This document shows positions 46,649 to 54,719 of a stretch of DNA of 64,000 bases, piece after piece. The translations under genes were made by a program, and so were the position numbers. The stretch's first letter is position 1; each line of letters opens with the position of its first letter. This DNA is from Dorea_A sp016295505 (GTDB lineage: Bacteria > Bacillota > Clostridia > Lachnospirales > Lachnospiraceae): the NCBI RefSeq assembly GCF_039832105.1, contig NZ_JBDOHS010000013.1, positions 12,653 through 76,652 of the forward strand, in the 5' to 3' direction. Below the pieces are notes generated by a model. It was not told where the DNA came from and searched no databases. It was given only the letters and a program-made list of their open reading frames with translations.

Positions 46649-47809
46649 CTACTCTCCTTTCACCTCATCAAAGATCTGTTCCATAACCTTCTTTTCTTCC
46701 TCCGACATATCCTTTCCCTGCATTTCACGATAAAAATCCTCAAAAGCAGAAAATGGATCCTTCACTTCAGGCTCTTCTTCTGTCTCCTCGAGCTTTTTCC
46801 TTGTTCTCTGGTTATCCACACGGATCTCAAGAACATGTGAATATACCCGTTCCAACTGCTCCCTTGGTTTATAGGGATCTATCTCGTCTGTCAGGGTAAT
46901 GCTGACATAATCTTCTCTCTCTTCCTCCCTCGCCCCGGCAAGAATCTCTTCCAGTGTTCCCGTCTTTTTTCTGACATCGCGGATCGGATGAAGCGGCAGT
47001 TCTTCGATCTGAAGCACATCCTTCTTGGATTTCAGTGTCACCACAGTCAGAGTTTTATGATGTCCACATTCACTGACCGAATACTTAAGGGGCGTCCCAC
47101 AGTAACGGATCTTCTCACTCCCCACCTTCTGTGCTCCATGAAGATGACCAAGAGCCACATAATCGAATCCCGCTACACCTGCTGTATCTACCTGATCGAT
47201 TCCCCCGACAGAACAAACTTCCGAATCACAGGTCTTGGGAGCCTCTCCGCCGTCTCCGACATAAAACTGATGAGATACCAGAACATTTCTCCTGGTGTCA
47301 TAATCGATATTTTCTCTCTCGATGATTCTCTTCACTGCTTCTGAATAACTTTCCGGCGGATTATCTCTGAATACATTTCTCACATAAGACGGCTTCATAA
47401 ATGGGAGAAGATAGAAATCAACCTCCCCTTCCTCATCTTTCAGGATCACTTTCCGGATTCTCTCTCCTTCCGTCTCCGGTACAGATCCTGCCATGTATAT
47501 ATGATTTTTTTTCAGGATCTCTGAAGCATACTGGAGACGCTCCGCAGAATCATGGTTGCCGCTTATGATCAGAATCGGAATCTTCGGTGTAATTTCTGCC
47601 AGTCCGGTCAGAAATCGGTCAAATATCGTCACTGCCTCTGCGGACGGGGTCGATTTGTCATAAATATCTCCGGCAATCACAATGGCATCCGGATGAATCT
47701 TCCAGGCATAATCCGTGATCTCCCAAAGGATCGCTTCCTGATCTTCTTTCAGGCTGTACCGGTGCAGCTGTTTTCCGATATGCATATCTGAGAGATGAAA
47801 AAACTTCAT
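46649..47809 (-). CDS. sbcD: SbcD, Mre11-like nuclease subunit
   Basis: A 386-aa calcineurin-type phosphoesterase. Metal-binding motifs are in order: DMHIGK, GDIYDKSTPS, GNHDSAERL, VSHQF and GHLHGAQ. With SbcC it cuts hairpins and protein-blocked ends. It is first in the sbcD-sbcC-glf unit. Confidence 0.96.
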   Translation of the reverse strand: MKFFHLSDMHIGKQLHRYSLKEDQEAILWEITDYAWKIHPDAIVIAGDIYDKSTPSAEAVTIFDRFLTGLAEITPKIPILIISGNHDSAERLQYASEILKKNHIYMAGSVPETEGERIRKVILKDEEGEVDFYLLPFMKPSYVRNVFRDNPPESYSEAVKRIIERENIDYDTRRNVLVSHQFYVGDGGEAPKTCDSEVCSVGGIDQVDTAGVAGFDYVALGHLHGAQKVGSEKIRYCGTPLKYSVSECGHHKTLTVVTLKSKKDVLQIEELPLHPIRDVRKKTGTLEEILAGAREEEREDYVSITLTDEIDPYKPREQLERVYSHVLEIRVDNQRTRKKLEETEEEPEVKDPFSAFEDFYREMQGKDMSEEEKKVMEQIFDEVKGE

Positions 47810-47830
47810 AAAAAATAATTCCTTCCTACT

Positions 47831-47859
47831 TTACATCTGAAACCATATTACACTATAAT
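47831..47859 (+). promoter_or_regulatory. Promoter for the cysteine-cluster gene
   Basis: TTACAT (47831-47836), 17 nt, TATAAT (47854-47859). A short hairpin, CATGCGAATCGCATG, follows at about 47875-47889 in the leader. Confidence 0.6.
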
Positions 47860-47926
47860 CTTCTTAGCAGTCAACATGCGAATCGCATGTCAGAACCGCT
47901 GCAAATAAGCTTGCGAGGTATATTAC

Positions 47927-48622
47927 ATGTTACGAGAAATTGATCTTGCTGAAGTATCCGACGGAAGACTCTACAGCAGTAATGATATGGCAAAAACAGA
48001 TTGTAAAGGATGTATCGGCTGTTCTGACTGCTGTCGCGGTATGGGCGCTTCCATTGTACTGGATCCGCTGGATAGTTTTCGCATATCCGAAGGACTCCAT
48101 GTCTCTTTTGAACAGCTGTTATCCGACTCTTTTGAACTGGGAGTCGTGGACGGACTTATTCTTCCCCACCTGAAAATGGCCGGTCCTGAAGAAGCCTGCA
48201 CCTTTTTAACAGACGAAGGCCGGTGCAGCATCCACTCTTTCCGTCCCGGTATCTGCCGTATCTTTCCGCTCGGACGTTTTTATGAAAAGAATTCTTTCCA
48301 GTATTTTCTTCAGGTTCACGAATGTCCGAAAACGGATAAGTCCAAGGTAAAGATAAAAAAATGGATCGATACTCCAAACCTGAAAACCTATGAAACCTAC
48401 ATCTCAGACTGGCATTATTTCCTGAAACACATGCAGGATTACATATTAAGCCAAAATTTTGCTGATACATCTGACAGCAACACAGAAGGCGACGGTATTG
48501 CAAAGACTCTGAGCATGCATGTGTTAAAACAGTTTTACCTTACTCCTTATCAGTCAGGAGAAGACTTTTATCCGCAGTTCTATGAAAGACTGGAAAAGTC
48601 CAGACTGTTCTTTCATATCTGA
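47927..48622 (+). CDS. YkgJ-type cysteine-cluster protein
   Basis: A 231-aa protein with the UPF0153/YkgJ metal-binding pattern: CKGCIGCSDCCRGMG near residues 26-40, CTFLTDEGRCSIHSFRPGICRIFP further on and a later CPK. Such proteins probably bind an Fe-S cluster or zinc; the function is not established. Single gene divergent from sbcD. Length is at the long end for the family, with an extra C-terminal helical part. Confidence 0.85.
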   Translation: MLREIDLAEVSDGRLYSSNDMAKTDCKGCIGCSDCCRGMGASIVLDPLDSFRISEGLHVSFEQLLSDSFELGVVDGLILPHLKMAGPEEACTFLTDEGRCSIHSFRPGICRIFPLGRFYEKNSFQYFLQVHECPKTDKSKVKIKKWIDTPNLKTYETYISDWHYFLKHMQDYILSQNFADTSDSNTEGDGIAKTLSMHVLKQFYLTPYQSGEDFYPQFYERLEKSRLFFHI

Positions 48623-48655
48623 CGATTGTAGATCACACTTCTTTTACATAAAGCA

Positions 48656-48690
48656 ATGGGACTGCCGCTGCAGTCCCATCATTCATTTTC
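48656..48690. terminator. Bidirectional hairpin between convergent genes
   Basis: ATGGGACTGC (48656-48665) pairs with GCAGTCCCAT (48670-48679) around a 4-nt loop, with a T-rich stretch after it on the plus strand. It sits between the cysteine-cluster gene and mscL. Confidence 0.75.
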
Positions 48691-48699
48691 TGGTATACT

Positions 48700-49119
48700 C
48701 TATTCTTTTTCTTCCAGGACAGAGGTACAATGAGGACACCTGGTCGCATCAATTGCAATCTCACTTTTGCAGAACGGACATACCTTTGTCGTCGGCGCTG
48801 CCGGTGCTTCTTCCTTCTTAAACTTTTCAGCCATCCGGTTCATCGTCTTCATGATGATAAACACGATCAGAGCCATAATCAGGAAATTAAGGATTGCAGA
48901 AATAAATTTCCCGTAATTCAGTGTTGCTTCCCCCAGAAGCTTTATATGAAGCTGGTCAAAATTCATTCCCCCAAACATTCCGAGGATCGGATTGATGATA
49001 TCCTCCACAAGCGAAGACACAATACTGGTAAACGCTCCGCCTATGATAATGCCGACTGCCATGTCCATGACATTGCCACGGCTGATGAATTCTTTAAATT
49101 CACTCATAAATTTTTTCAT
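48700..49119 (-). CDS. mscL: Large-conductance mechanosensitive channel with zinc-ribbon tail
   Basis: A 139-aa MscL that opens on hypo-osmotic shock. The N-terminal FKEFISRGNVMDMAVGIIIGGAFTSIVSSLV-type first membrane helix and a second helix (ISAILNFLIMALIVFIIM) are clear. The C-terminal extension carries CPFCKSEIAIDATRCPHC, a two-CxxC zinc ribbon absent from E. coli MscL but seen in clostridial members. Complete. Confidence 0.94.
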   Translation of the reverse strand: MKKFMSEFKEFISRGNVMDMAVGIIIGGAFTSIVSSLVEDIINPILGMFGGMNFDQLHIKLLGEATLNYGKFISAILNFLIMALIVFIIMKTMNRMAEKFKKEEAPAAPTTKVCPFCKSEIAIDATRCPHCTSVLEEKE

Positions 49120-49267
49120 TCTCAGACTCCTCCTGTCTCATTCGTTTTTCCTATTATAGCACAAAGCATATCTTCCTGCATTGCCTGTTCACAATTTCTT
49201 CCTATATATTTTTGATGACCAAATCCAGTTCACAACATATATTAAATGAAAAAGAGGAGTTCGTATT

Positions 49268-49744
49268 ATGTCATTATCAACCCTGACTCCCATCAACGGA
49301 ACCGTCCAGACCATTACTCCCTTTGAGGGTGACTGCTGCCGTCAGATGATAAGTGTCCGGGATCCAAACGGCATCAGTAATTTTGTCATAAGCCCTGACA
49401 CCTACATTGCCGGGGAAGCCCGGCTTCGGCCCGGCACAACGGTAACTGCATTCTATGATGCCAGTCTTCCGGTGCCGCTGATCTATCCGCCCCAGTATCA
49501 GGCTGTCATTATCAGCCGCAGAAATCCCCGTGAAAGTATATTTGCAGGATATTTTGACGAAACACTGACCGCCGAAGATAATCTCCTGAAACTGAATATC
49601 TCATCATCCACAGAAGTTATAACCTCCAACGGACAGCCCTATCTCTGCTCGCCGGAAGGACAGTTTTTGATTGTATATTATACGACAACTACCAGAAGCA
49701 TTCCTCCGCTGGCCACACCGCGCAAGGTAATCGTTCTCTGCTGA
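49268..49744 (+). CDS. Unknown 158-aa protein
   Basis: A 158-aa protein with no signal peptide or membrane segment. It reads as mostly beta strand (GTVQTITPF, QMISVRDPNGISNFVIS, TTVTAFYDA, AVIISRR), with a late NGQPYLCSPEGQFLIVYYTTTTRSIPPLATPRKVIV, resembling an OB-like or stalk-type fold. I recognise no characterised family. GAGGAG 8-13 nt upstream supports the start. It is flanked by two hairpins downstream and is probably a one-gene unit. It could be spore- or envelope-associated, but this is only a guess. Confidence 0.7.
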   Translation: MSLSTLTPINGTVQTITPFEGDCCRQMISVRDPNGISNFVISPDTYIAGEARLRPGTTVTAFYDASLPVPLIYPPQYQAVIISRRNPRESIFAGYFDETLTAEDNLLKLNISSSTEVITSNGQPYLCSPEGQFLIVYYTTTTRSIPPLATPRKVIVLC

Positions 49745-49783
49745 CCGGATTGCCGGATTTTCTCAGCGTTTCTTGCAATCCGG
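49745..49783 (+). terminator. Hairpin just after the unknown gene
   Basis: CCGGATTGC (49745-49753) pairs with GCAATCCGG (49775-49783). No strong U-run follows. Confidence 0.5.
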
Positions 49784-49807
49784 CAGATTTCATGGTAGGA
49801 TAATACC

Positions 49808-49866
49808 GAAAGATACGAAGATGTATGAACCGTAAGGTTAGTACACCTTCGTATCTTTCTTTTTTA
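49808..49866 (+). terminator. Strong intrinsic terminator before the broken dehydrogenase gene
   Basis: A 13-bp stem GAAAGATACGAAG (49808-49820) / CTTCGTATCTTTC (49847-49859), extended by partial TGTA/TACA pairs, is followed by six T. It lies only about 20 nt before the dehydrogenase start, so it may also act as a leader attenuator for that gene. Confidence 0.8.
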
Positions 49867-49884
49867 TACCAGGAGGATAATATT

Positions 49885-50927
49885 ATGAGACTTGAAAATT
49901 ATGAAGTTCATCTTCCAAACTATTCCATCGGCGATCACATCTACGACAGAATCGGTCCCGTATGCGAATCTTATGGAAAAACAGTTCTGATCATCGGTGG
50001 AAAAAAAAGCGCTGGAAGCCGCATATCATAAAATCAGGAATTACACAGACCAGACCGGTCTTAAAATCATCGGAGCAGAGCTTTACGGAGAAGACTGCAC
50101 TTACGCCGGCGTAGAGAAACTCCGTGCGCTTCCTGTATATCAGGATGCTGACATGGTATTTCCTACCATTGCATCCAACTGTGCCGCATGTACGTCTGTT
50201 TCTATTATGTACAACGAGGACGGAACCTTTTTACATCCACACTTTTTCGTCAGACCTGCCATGCATGCTTTCATTGATACAGATATAATTACAAAAGCGC
50301 CGTCTCTGTATATGTGGGCTGGAATCGGTGACACCTACGCCAAGTACTATGAAGCGCTCATTTCATCCCGGGATGAAAGGCTTGAACACTTTACAGCACT
50401 GGGAGTTGCCGTAAGTTCCATGTGTCGGGATCCTCTGCTGGAATACGGGCCAAAAGCACTGGCAGACCATAGAAACACTCTCTGCACCTATGACGTAGAA
50501 CAGGTCGTTCTTGCCATTGTAGTGACCACCGGCATCGCATCCATCTTCCTGACGAAAGACTTCACACCAGACTATAACAGCGGTCTGGCACATGCCATCT
50601 TCTACGCACTGACCAGTTATCCTGTCATTGAAGAACAACATCTGCACGGAGAGGTCGTCGGATTCGGCGTTCTTCTGGCTCTTCTCGTAGATGGACAATA
50701 TGACGAATTTGAAAAAATCTATCAGCTGAACCGCACACCCCGGACGTCCTGCTTCACGGGATATTATCGTTGCTTTCGTCTGCTGTATCGTTGATTTTTC
50801 CATCGCACAGTTCGGACTTCTTACACTGATCCAGAAAGCATACAGTACGATTGCATACCTGGCAATTCCGGTGATCCTGATTCCATACATCGTACACATG
50901 ATCGTAACCCGCCTTGACAGCCGATAA
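49885..50927 (+). pseudogene. Glycerol-dehydrogenase-like gene, broken and fused to a YkvI-like membrane-protein tail
   Basis: The 5' part (MRLENYEVHLPNYSIGDHIYD...) is an iron/zinc-containing dehydrogenase of the GldA type. Three lesions are visible. First, a run of eight A at 50001-50008 shifts the frame; with seven A it reads GGKKALEAAYHKI. Second, DADMVF joins directly to PTIASNCAACTSV, so the expected stretch with the GGGK-DT-K NAD-binding motif (about 25 residues) is missing in frame near 50163. Third, homology stops near FEKIYQLNRT (about 50735); from about 50765 another frame reads DIIVAFVCCIVDFSIAQFGLLTLIQKAYSTI to a TAA at 50925-50927, which looks like the last helices of a YkvI-type membrane protein. 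Metal-binding parts (DTYAKYYE, HAIFYALTSY, HGEVVGFG) survive. Non-functional. Confidence 0.85.
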
Positions 50928-50945
50928 GATAATTTCCTGAATTTA

Positions 50946-50975
50946 AAGGGAGTGTCGCAAAAGCAACACTCCCTT
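50946..50975 (+). terminator. Hairpin after the fused pseudogene
   Basis: AAGGGAGTGT (50946-50955) pairs with ACACTCCCTT (50966-50975). It lacks a clear U-run. Confidence 0.55.
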
Positions 50976-50999
50976 GTGGTATCTGAGATCTGATTCTCT

Positions 51000-51276
51000 G
51001 ATCACATATTCACATAACTGTTTACAATCACAGATTTGATATTTCATTTTTTGATGGTATATTTTCTGCTCTTTTTCATTCACATACCAGATTTTTAATT
51101 TCCTGATGGTAAATCACAAGAATATTTTCATTCATAAATTTGACATTTGATATCTTGATGGTAAATCGCACTGGGATTTTCCATCACAAACTTTTTATCT
51201 TGTTTCCTGATGGATTTTGCCTCAATTATTTGCATGTATAAATTCTCTTTGAGAATTTTCGATGGTAATTACGATA
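51000..51276 (+). repeat. T-rich degenerate tandem array with an exact 52-bp period
   Basis: GATGG(T) begins at 51053, 51105, 51157, 51209 and 51261, exactly 52 nt apart each time. A second conserved block, consensus ATTTTCATTCACAAA, begins at 51020, 51072, 51124, 51176 and 51228, again exactly 52 nt apart. TTTCCT-like sequence precedes most GATGG blocks. The segments between diverge. The period is not a multiple of three, so it is not a coding repeat. It lies between the pseudogene and the convergent pcp stop. The remaining gap to 51335 shows nothing else. Confidence 0.85.
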
Positions 51277-51335
51277 ACCAACGCTTCACTTGCTCTGATC
51301 AAAGCCCCGCTTGCCCTACTTCAATAAAAAACATC

Positions 51336-51980
51336 TTACTGGATCTCTCCACTGACAATTCCTGCATCTTCCTGATTCTCAATAATTGCCCTGATTCCAC
51401 ATACTAATGCCTCCGCAATCATCTCAGATGACATGCTTGGTGTGCCGTCCGGAAGACTGACCGTCTGTTCCGGCAGATACGGAACATGAACAAACCCACC
51501 CCTCATATCAGGATGTTCTCTCTCGATCATATACAGCAGCCGATACATGATATCATTGCATACATACGTACCTGCCGTATACGATACCCGCGCAGGAATC
51601 TTCGCATTCTGCATGTATTGCACCATATGCTTCACCGGCACAGTTGCAAAATAAGCCGTTTCCCCATCTTCTTTAATCGGCGTATCCAGCGGCTGATTTC
51701 CTTCGTTATCCGGTATCCTGGCTTCCATCAGATTGATTGCCACCTTTTCTACTGTGATTCCGGATCTTCCGCCTGCCTGCCCTACACAGAGTACAACATC
51801 CGGCTTATGTTCTTCCACAGCAGCCCTCATCACCGCTTCGTCTTTTCCAAACACAGTCGGAATCTCAATTTTAATGATATCAGCTCCATACACCTGATCC
51901 GGAAGATGTCTGACCGCCTCGTATGCAGGATTGATCGTTGCTCCCCCAAACGGGTCAAATCCTGTTACTAATATTTTCAT
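51336..51980 (-). CDS. pcp: Pyroglutamyl-peptidase I
   Basis: A 214-aa cysteine peptidase that removes N-terminal pyroglutamate. It opens ILVTGFDPFGGATINPA and carries the catalytic Cys in YTAGTYVCNDIMY and the His in GGFVHVPYLPEQ. The ATG at 51980 is preferred over an upstream GTG. It is last in the operon M14 peptidase-DUF969-DUF979-M29 peptidase-pcp. Confidence 0.96.
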   Translation of the reverse strand: MKILVTGFDPFGGATINPAYEAVRHLPDQVYGADIIKIEIPTVFGKDEAVMRAAVEEHKPDVVLCVGQAGGRSGITVEKVAINLMEARIPDNEGNQPLDTPIKEDGETAYFATVPVKHMVQYMQNAKIPARVSYTAGTYVCNDIMYRLLYMIEREHPDMRGGFVHVPYLPEQTVSLPDGTPSMSSEMIAEALVCGIRAIIENQEDAGIVSGEIQ

Positions 51981-52006
51981 CTCTTTCACCGACTCCTTTC
52001 TTACTC

Positions 52007-53017
52007 TTAATACAACTGGGGTTCCGGAACAATCACTCGTCCCCGTTCCATAATTTTTCGATTATCCGTATATATATCAGGTTCCAGCATCACAAGATCG
52101 AAATGTCCGCTTGCTTCATATGCCCCTCCAAGCGCCAGATTTCTTCCAAAACCGATGTGATACGTTCCATATGCCGATTCATCTTCTATATAGCAATTTC
52201 CGATGCATTTCGCATAAGAGTTAAGCCCGATACCAAATTCACCGGCAGTATACATACGTTCGTCTTCAAAGCTTTCAAGATACTCTCTCAGGCGTTTCCC
52301 ATCCTCTGTCTGTTCAATGAACACAATCTTTCCATTTTGGATTTCAATCCGAAATGGTTTCCTGACTGCTCCGATATATCCGAGTGATCCATCCAGATAC
52401 ACGACTCCCTCTGTCTGATCTTCTTCTATGGGAACATATAATTCAATACTGGCCGAGGAAAATCCTTTTCCATCTCTGACATCTCCGTTGAAAAAGCCTG
52501 CATTTCTTCCCTTTTTCCGAAAGCTGATATCTGTCCCTCTTTTTGTTGTCACATGCAGGAAGGTTGCTGAGTCTACATATTTTTTTATTACATTTGCCAT
52601 CAACTTGCTTTTCTTTGTATCCATTTGCAAAAATGAATAACCAAGCATGGATCGCCCGTCATTCGTTGACAGCGGAAGTGACAGATATTTTTTCCCTTCT
52701 GAGATCGCCCTCCGCACCGCTCTGGTAGTAACCAGGGAGTAGTCGGTTGCCCCAATGATGACATCATAGTCATCAAATATTCTTTCATTCTTATCAAAGA
52801 ATACACCAACCTTTTTCCCTCTTTCCTCCACGACCATCAGATCTACCTGCAGAGAATATTCCATACAGGCGTTTTTCAGAATCTGCACTTCTGCAAGATG
52901 TATCTCGCTGCTTACAATCAGAACCTTTTGTCTCATTTTTAAATGGAGCCAATTCTGTGCAATGATATTGGCTCCACGGACAATCTCCTGGTTCTGGACA
53001 GAATCAATTTGTTCCAT
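52007..53017 (-). CDS. M29-type aminopeptidase-like protein
   Basis: A 336-aa protein of the thermophilic metallo-aminopeptidase (M29) / leucyl aminopeptidase superfamily. It has an N-terminal Rossmann-like half and a C-terminal half with AGEFGIGLN, IEDESAYGTYHIGFGRNLALGG and SGHFDLVMLEP, positions where metal ligands lie in the family. Probable cytosolic peptidase in the peptide-salvage operon. Substrate unknown; a hydrolase for another amide cannot be excluded. Confidence 0.8.
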   Translation of the reverse strand: MEQIDSVQNQEIVRGANIIAQNWLHLKMRQKVLIVSSEIHLAEVQILKNACMEYSLQVDLMVVEERGKKVGVFFDKNERIFDDYDVIIGATDYSLVTTRAVRRAISEGKKYLSLPLSTNDGRSMLGYSFLQMDTKKSKLMANVIKKYVDSATFLHVTTKRGTDISFRKKGRNAGFFNGDVRDGKGFSSASIELYVPIEEDQTEGVVYLDGSLGYIGAVRKPFRIEIQNGKIVFIEQTEDGKRLREYLESFEDERMYTAGEFGIGLNSYAKCIGNCYIEDESAYGTYHIGFGRNLALGGAYEASGHFDLVMLEPDIYTDNRKIMERGRVIVPEPQLY

Positions 53018-53039
53018 ATGACTCTTTCCTTTTATATTA

Positions 53040-53987
53040 CTATTTCATGATTATCATGTAACAGATCTGGAAAATCAAAAGAATAATTGCCGGAACGACC
53101 TGATTTTTAATAACTCCGAATCGATCCTTCATATCCAGAAGTGCAACCGGAACGATGTTAAAGTTCGCTGCCATCGGTGTACAGAGCGTTCCACAGTAAC
53201 CACAGGTCAGTGCCAGCATTCCGATTATGGTAGGATCCGCACCGTAAGCAAGTACGAACGGAGCACCGATTCCAACCGTCATAACGGTGATCGCAGCAAA
53301 TGCATTTCCCATAACCATCGTAAACAATGCCATACCGATTGCAAATACGATAATACCAACATTGACATTGCCTTCCGGAATGATATTTCCAACGATTCCT
53401 GCCACCACATCTCCGACTCCTGCCGCTGTAAAGATTGCCCCCAGACTTGCAAGCAGCATAGGCAGCATGGAAAGAGGTCCTACGGTAGAGATCAGTCTTT
53501 CCGAGTCATTTAAAAATGTAGATGGTTTATTTTCTTTGTTAAACAGCATCAGCAGAATCATAGAAACAAAAATACCTGCTCCGATTCCTACCATTGCTCC
53601 GAGAGTCGGAAGGAATAAAGCAAAACAGATGGCTCCGATACCGATAGAAAGTGCCGGTACAAATACCTTCATTCCTACTTTACTGTATGTGTCCGCAACC
53701 TTCTCTTCTGTCGGTGCATTGGATTTTCCAATTTTTACCTTACCCATGATTGCCGGTACACACATGATCAGAATCAGAACGCCGTCCAAAACTGCCGGTA
53801 TCCAGCGTCCAAACGCCAGTACAACACCCAGTACGCACCAGAAGACACCAGTACCAATGCGTGAAGGATTCTCTTCATCTCTTATGTTTTTGATTCCTGT
53901 ATAGATGGTTAATAAACCGATGATGATATAAATGATTTCCAGTAATTTCTGTCCAAGTGTAAAGTCTGCGCTGGTAAAAAATGACAT
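53040..53987 (-). CDS. DUF979 membrane protein, putative permease component
   Basis: A 315-aa very hydrophobic protein with about nine membrane segments and the DUF979 signature (LALTCGYCGTLCTPMAANFNIVPVALLDMKDRFGVIKNQ...). DUF979 and DUF969 proteins occur as neighbours, typically beside pcp in Firmicutes, and are presumed to make a two-part transporter. Substrate is unproven; a pyroglutamyl or other small peptide is suggested by context. It follows the DUF969 gene by 20 nt. Confidence 0.9.
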   Translation of the reverse strand: MSFFTSADFTLGQKLLEIIYIIIGLLTIYTGIKNIRDEENPSRIGTGVFWCVLGVVLAFGRWIPAVLDGVLILIMCVPAIMGKVKIGKSNAPTEEKVADTYSKVGMKVFVPALSIGIGAICFALFLPTLGAMVGIGAGIFVSMILLMLFNKENKPSTFLNDSERLISTVGPLSMLPMLLASLGAIFTAAGVGDVVAGIVGNIIPEGNVNVGIIVFAIGMALFTMVMGNAFAAITVMTVGIGAPFVLAYGADPTIIGMLALTCGYCGTLCTPMAANFNIVPVALLDMKDRFGVIKNQVVPAIILLIFQICYMIIMK

Positions 53988-54007
53988 ATCTGTGTCCCCC
54001 CTCCTGC

Positions 54008-54688
54008 TTATTTATCCTTTTTGTAGTACTTTTTACAAAGAGCTTTATCCTTGATTACATAATATACAATCGCAACAATCGCAGCAAAGATACCTACCGG
54101 GACCTCCACTTTCGCAAGATCCGCAAGCTCCACATGATATCCCAGCGGCTCTAAGGTAGACTGTACCAGCAATCCACCGGCACCACCGATAAACAATACC
54201 TGACAGAAGAACCACGCAATATTTTCCATACCGGAAGCCATACCTTTTAACTCTTCCACATGCTCTTCGTTCGGCACATCGCCTTTCGCTTCAATCGCAC
54301 CGGTTGCCATCGGCATAATGATTGGACGTACGAATCCTGCAACACCGCCAAATCCTACATTAAAAGCAGCAAATACGGATCTCATGACTCCATATGCTCC
54401 GATTACAACTCCCGGTGATGCATTTTTTACTTTTCCGATCAGTGCTGCAGCAGCATTTTTCAATCCGTTTCTCTCCAGTGTTCCTGTTACAAGCATTACA
54501 AGAATGAAGATTGCCATACTTCTGTTTGCCACAAAGCTTGAACCAAGGGTCTCACACAGTCCTACCGGCCCCAGGCCGCCAACTAAAGCTGTTACCACAG
54601 CCGCAACAACAATGATCAGGATGGAATCCAGTTTCAATGCAAAACCTAAAATTACAATCAAGATTCCGATGAGTTTTAAATATTCCAT
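54008..54688 (-). CDS. DUF969 membrane protein, putative permease component
   Basis: A 226-aa membrane protein with several helices and the DUF969 pattern (LKLIGILIVILGFALKLDSILIIVVAAVVTALVGGLGP, then GFGGVAGFVRPIIMPMATGA). It is paired with the DUF979 gene downstream and lies between the M14 and M29 peptidase genes, so transport of peptide products or precursors is a reasonable inference. Confidence 0.9.
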   Translation of the reverse strand: MEYLKLIGILIVILGFALKLDSILIIVVAAVVTALVGGLGPVGLCETLGSSFVANRSMAIFILVMLVTGTLERNGLKNAAAALIGKVKNASPGVVIGAYGVMRSVFAAFNVGFGGVAGFVRPIIMPMATGAIEAKGDVPNEEHVEELKGMASGMENIAWFFCQVLFIGGAGGLLVQSTLEPLGYHVELADLAKVEVPVGIFAAIVAIVYYVIKDKALCKKYYKKDK

Positions 54689-54719
54689 TTTTCTCCTCCT
54701 TTGAAATATGTTTTATTTT

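Noticed and set aside
50001..50008. Programmed slippage at the A8 run in the dehydrogenase
   Set aside because: The gene also lacks its NAD-binding motif and its true 3' end, so plain decay explains it better.
51000..51276. CRISPR array
   Set aside because: Repeats are not near-identical, the unique parts are too short and no cas gene is in the window.
51210..51407. 65-codon open frame in the repeat gap
   Set aside because: It runs across the 52-bp array, which is not in codon register, has no ribosome site, and runs into pcp on the other strand.
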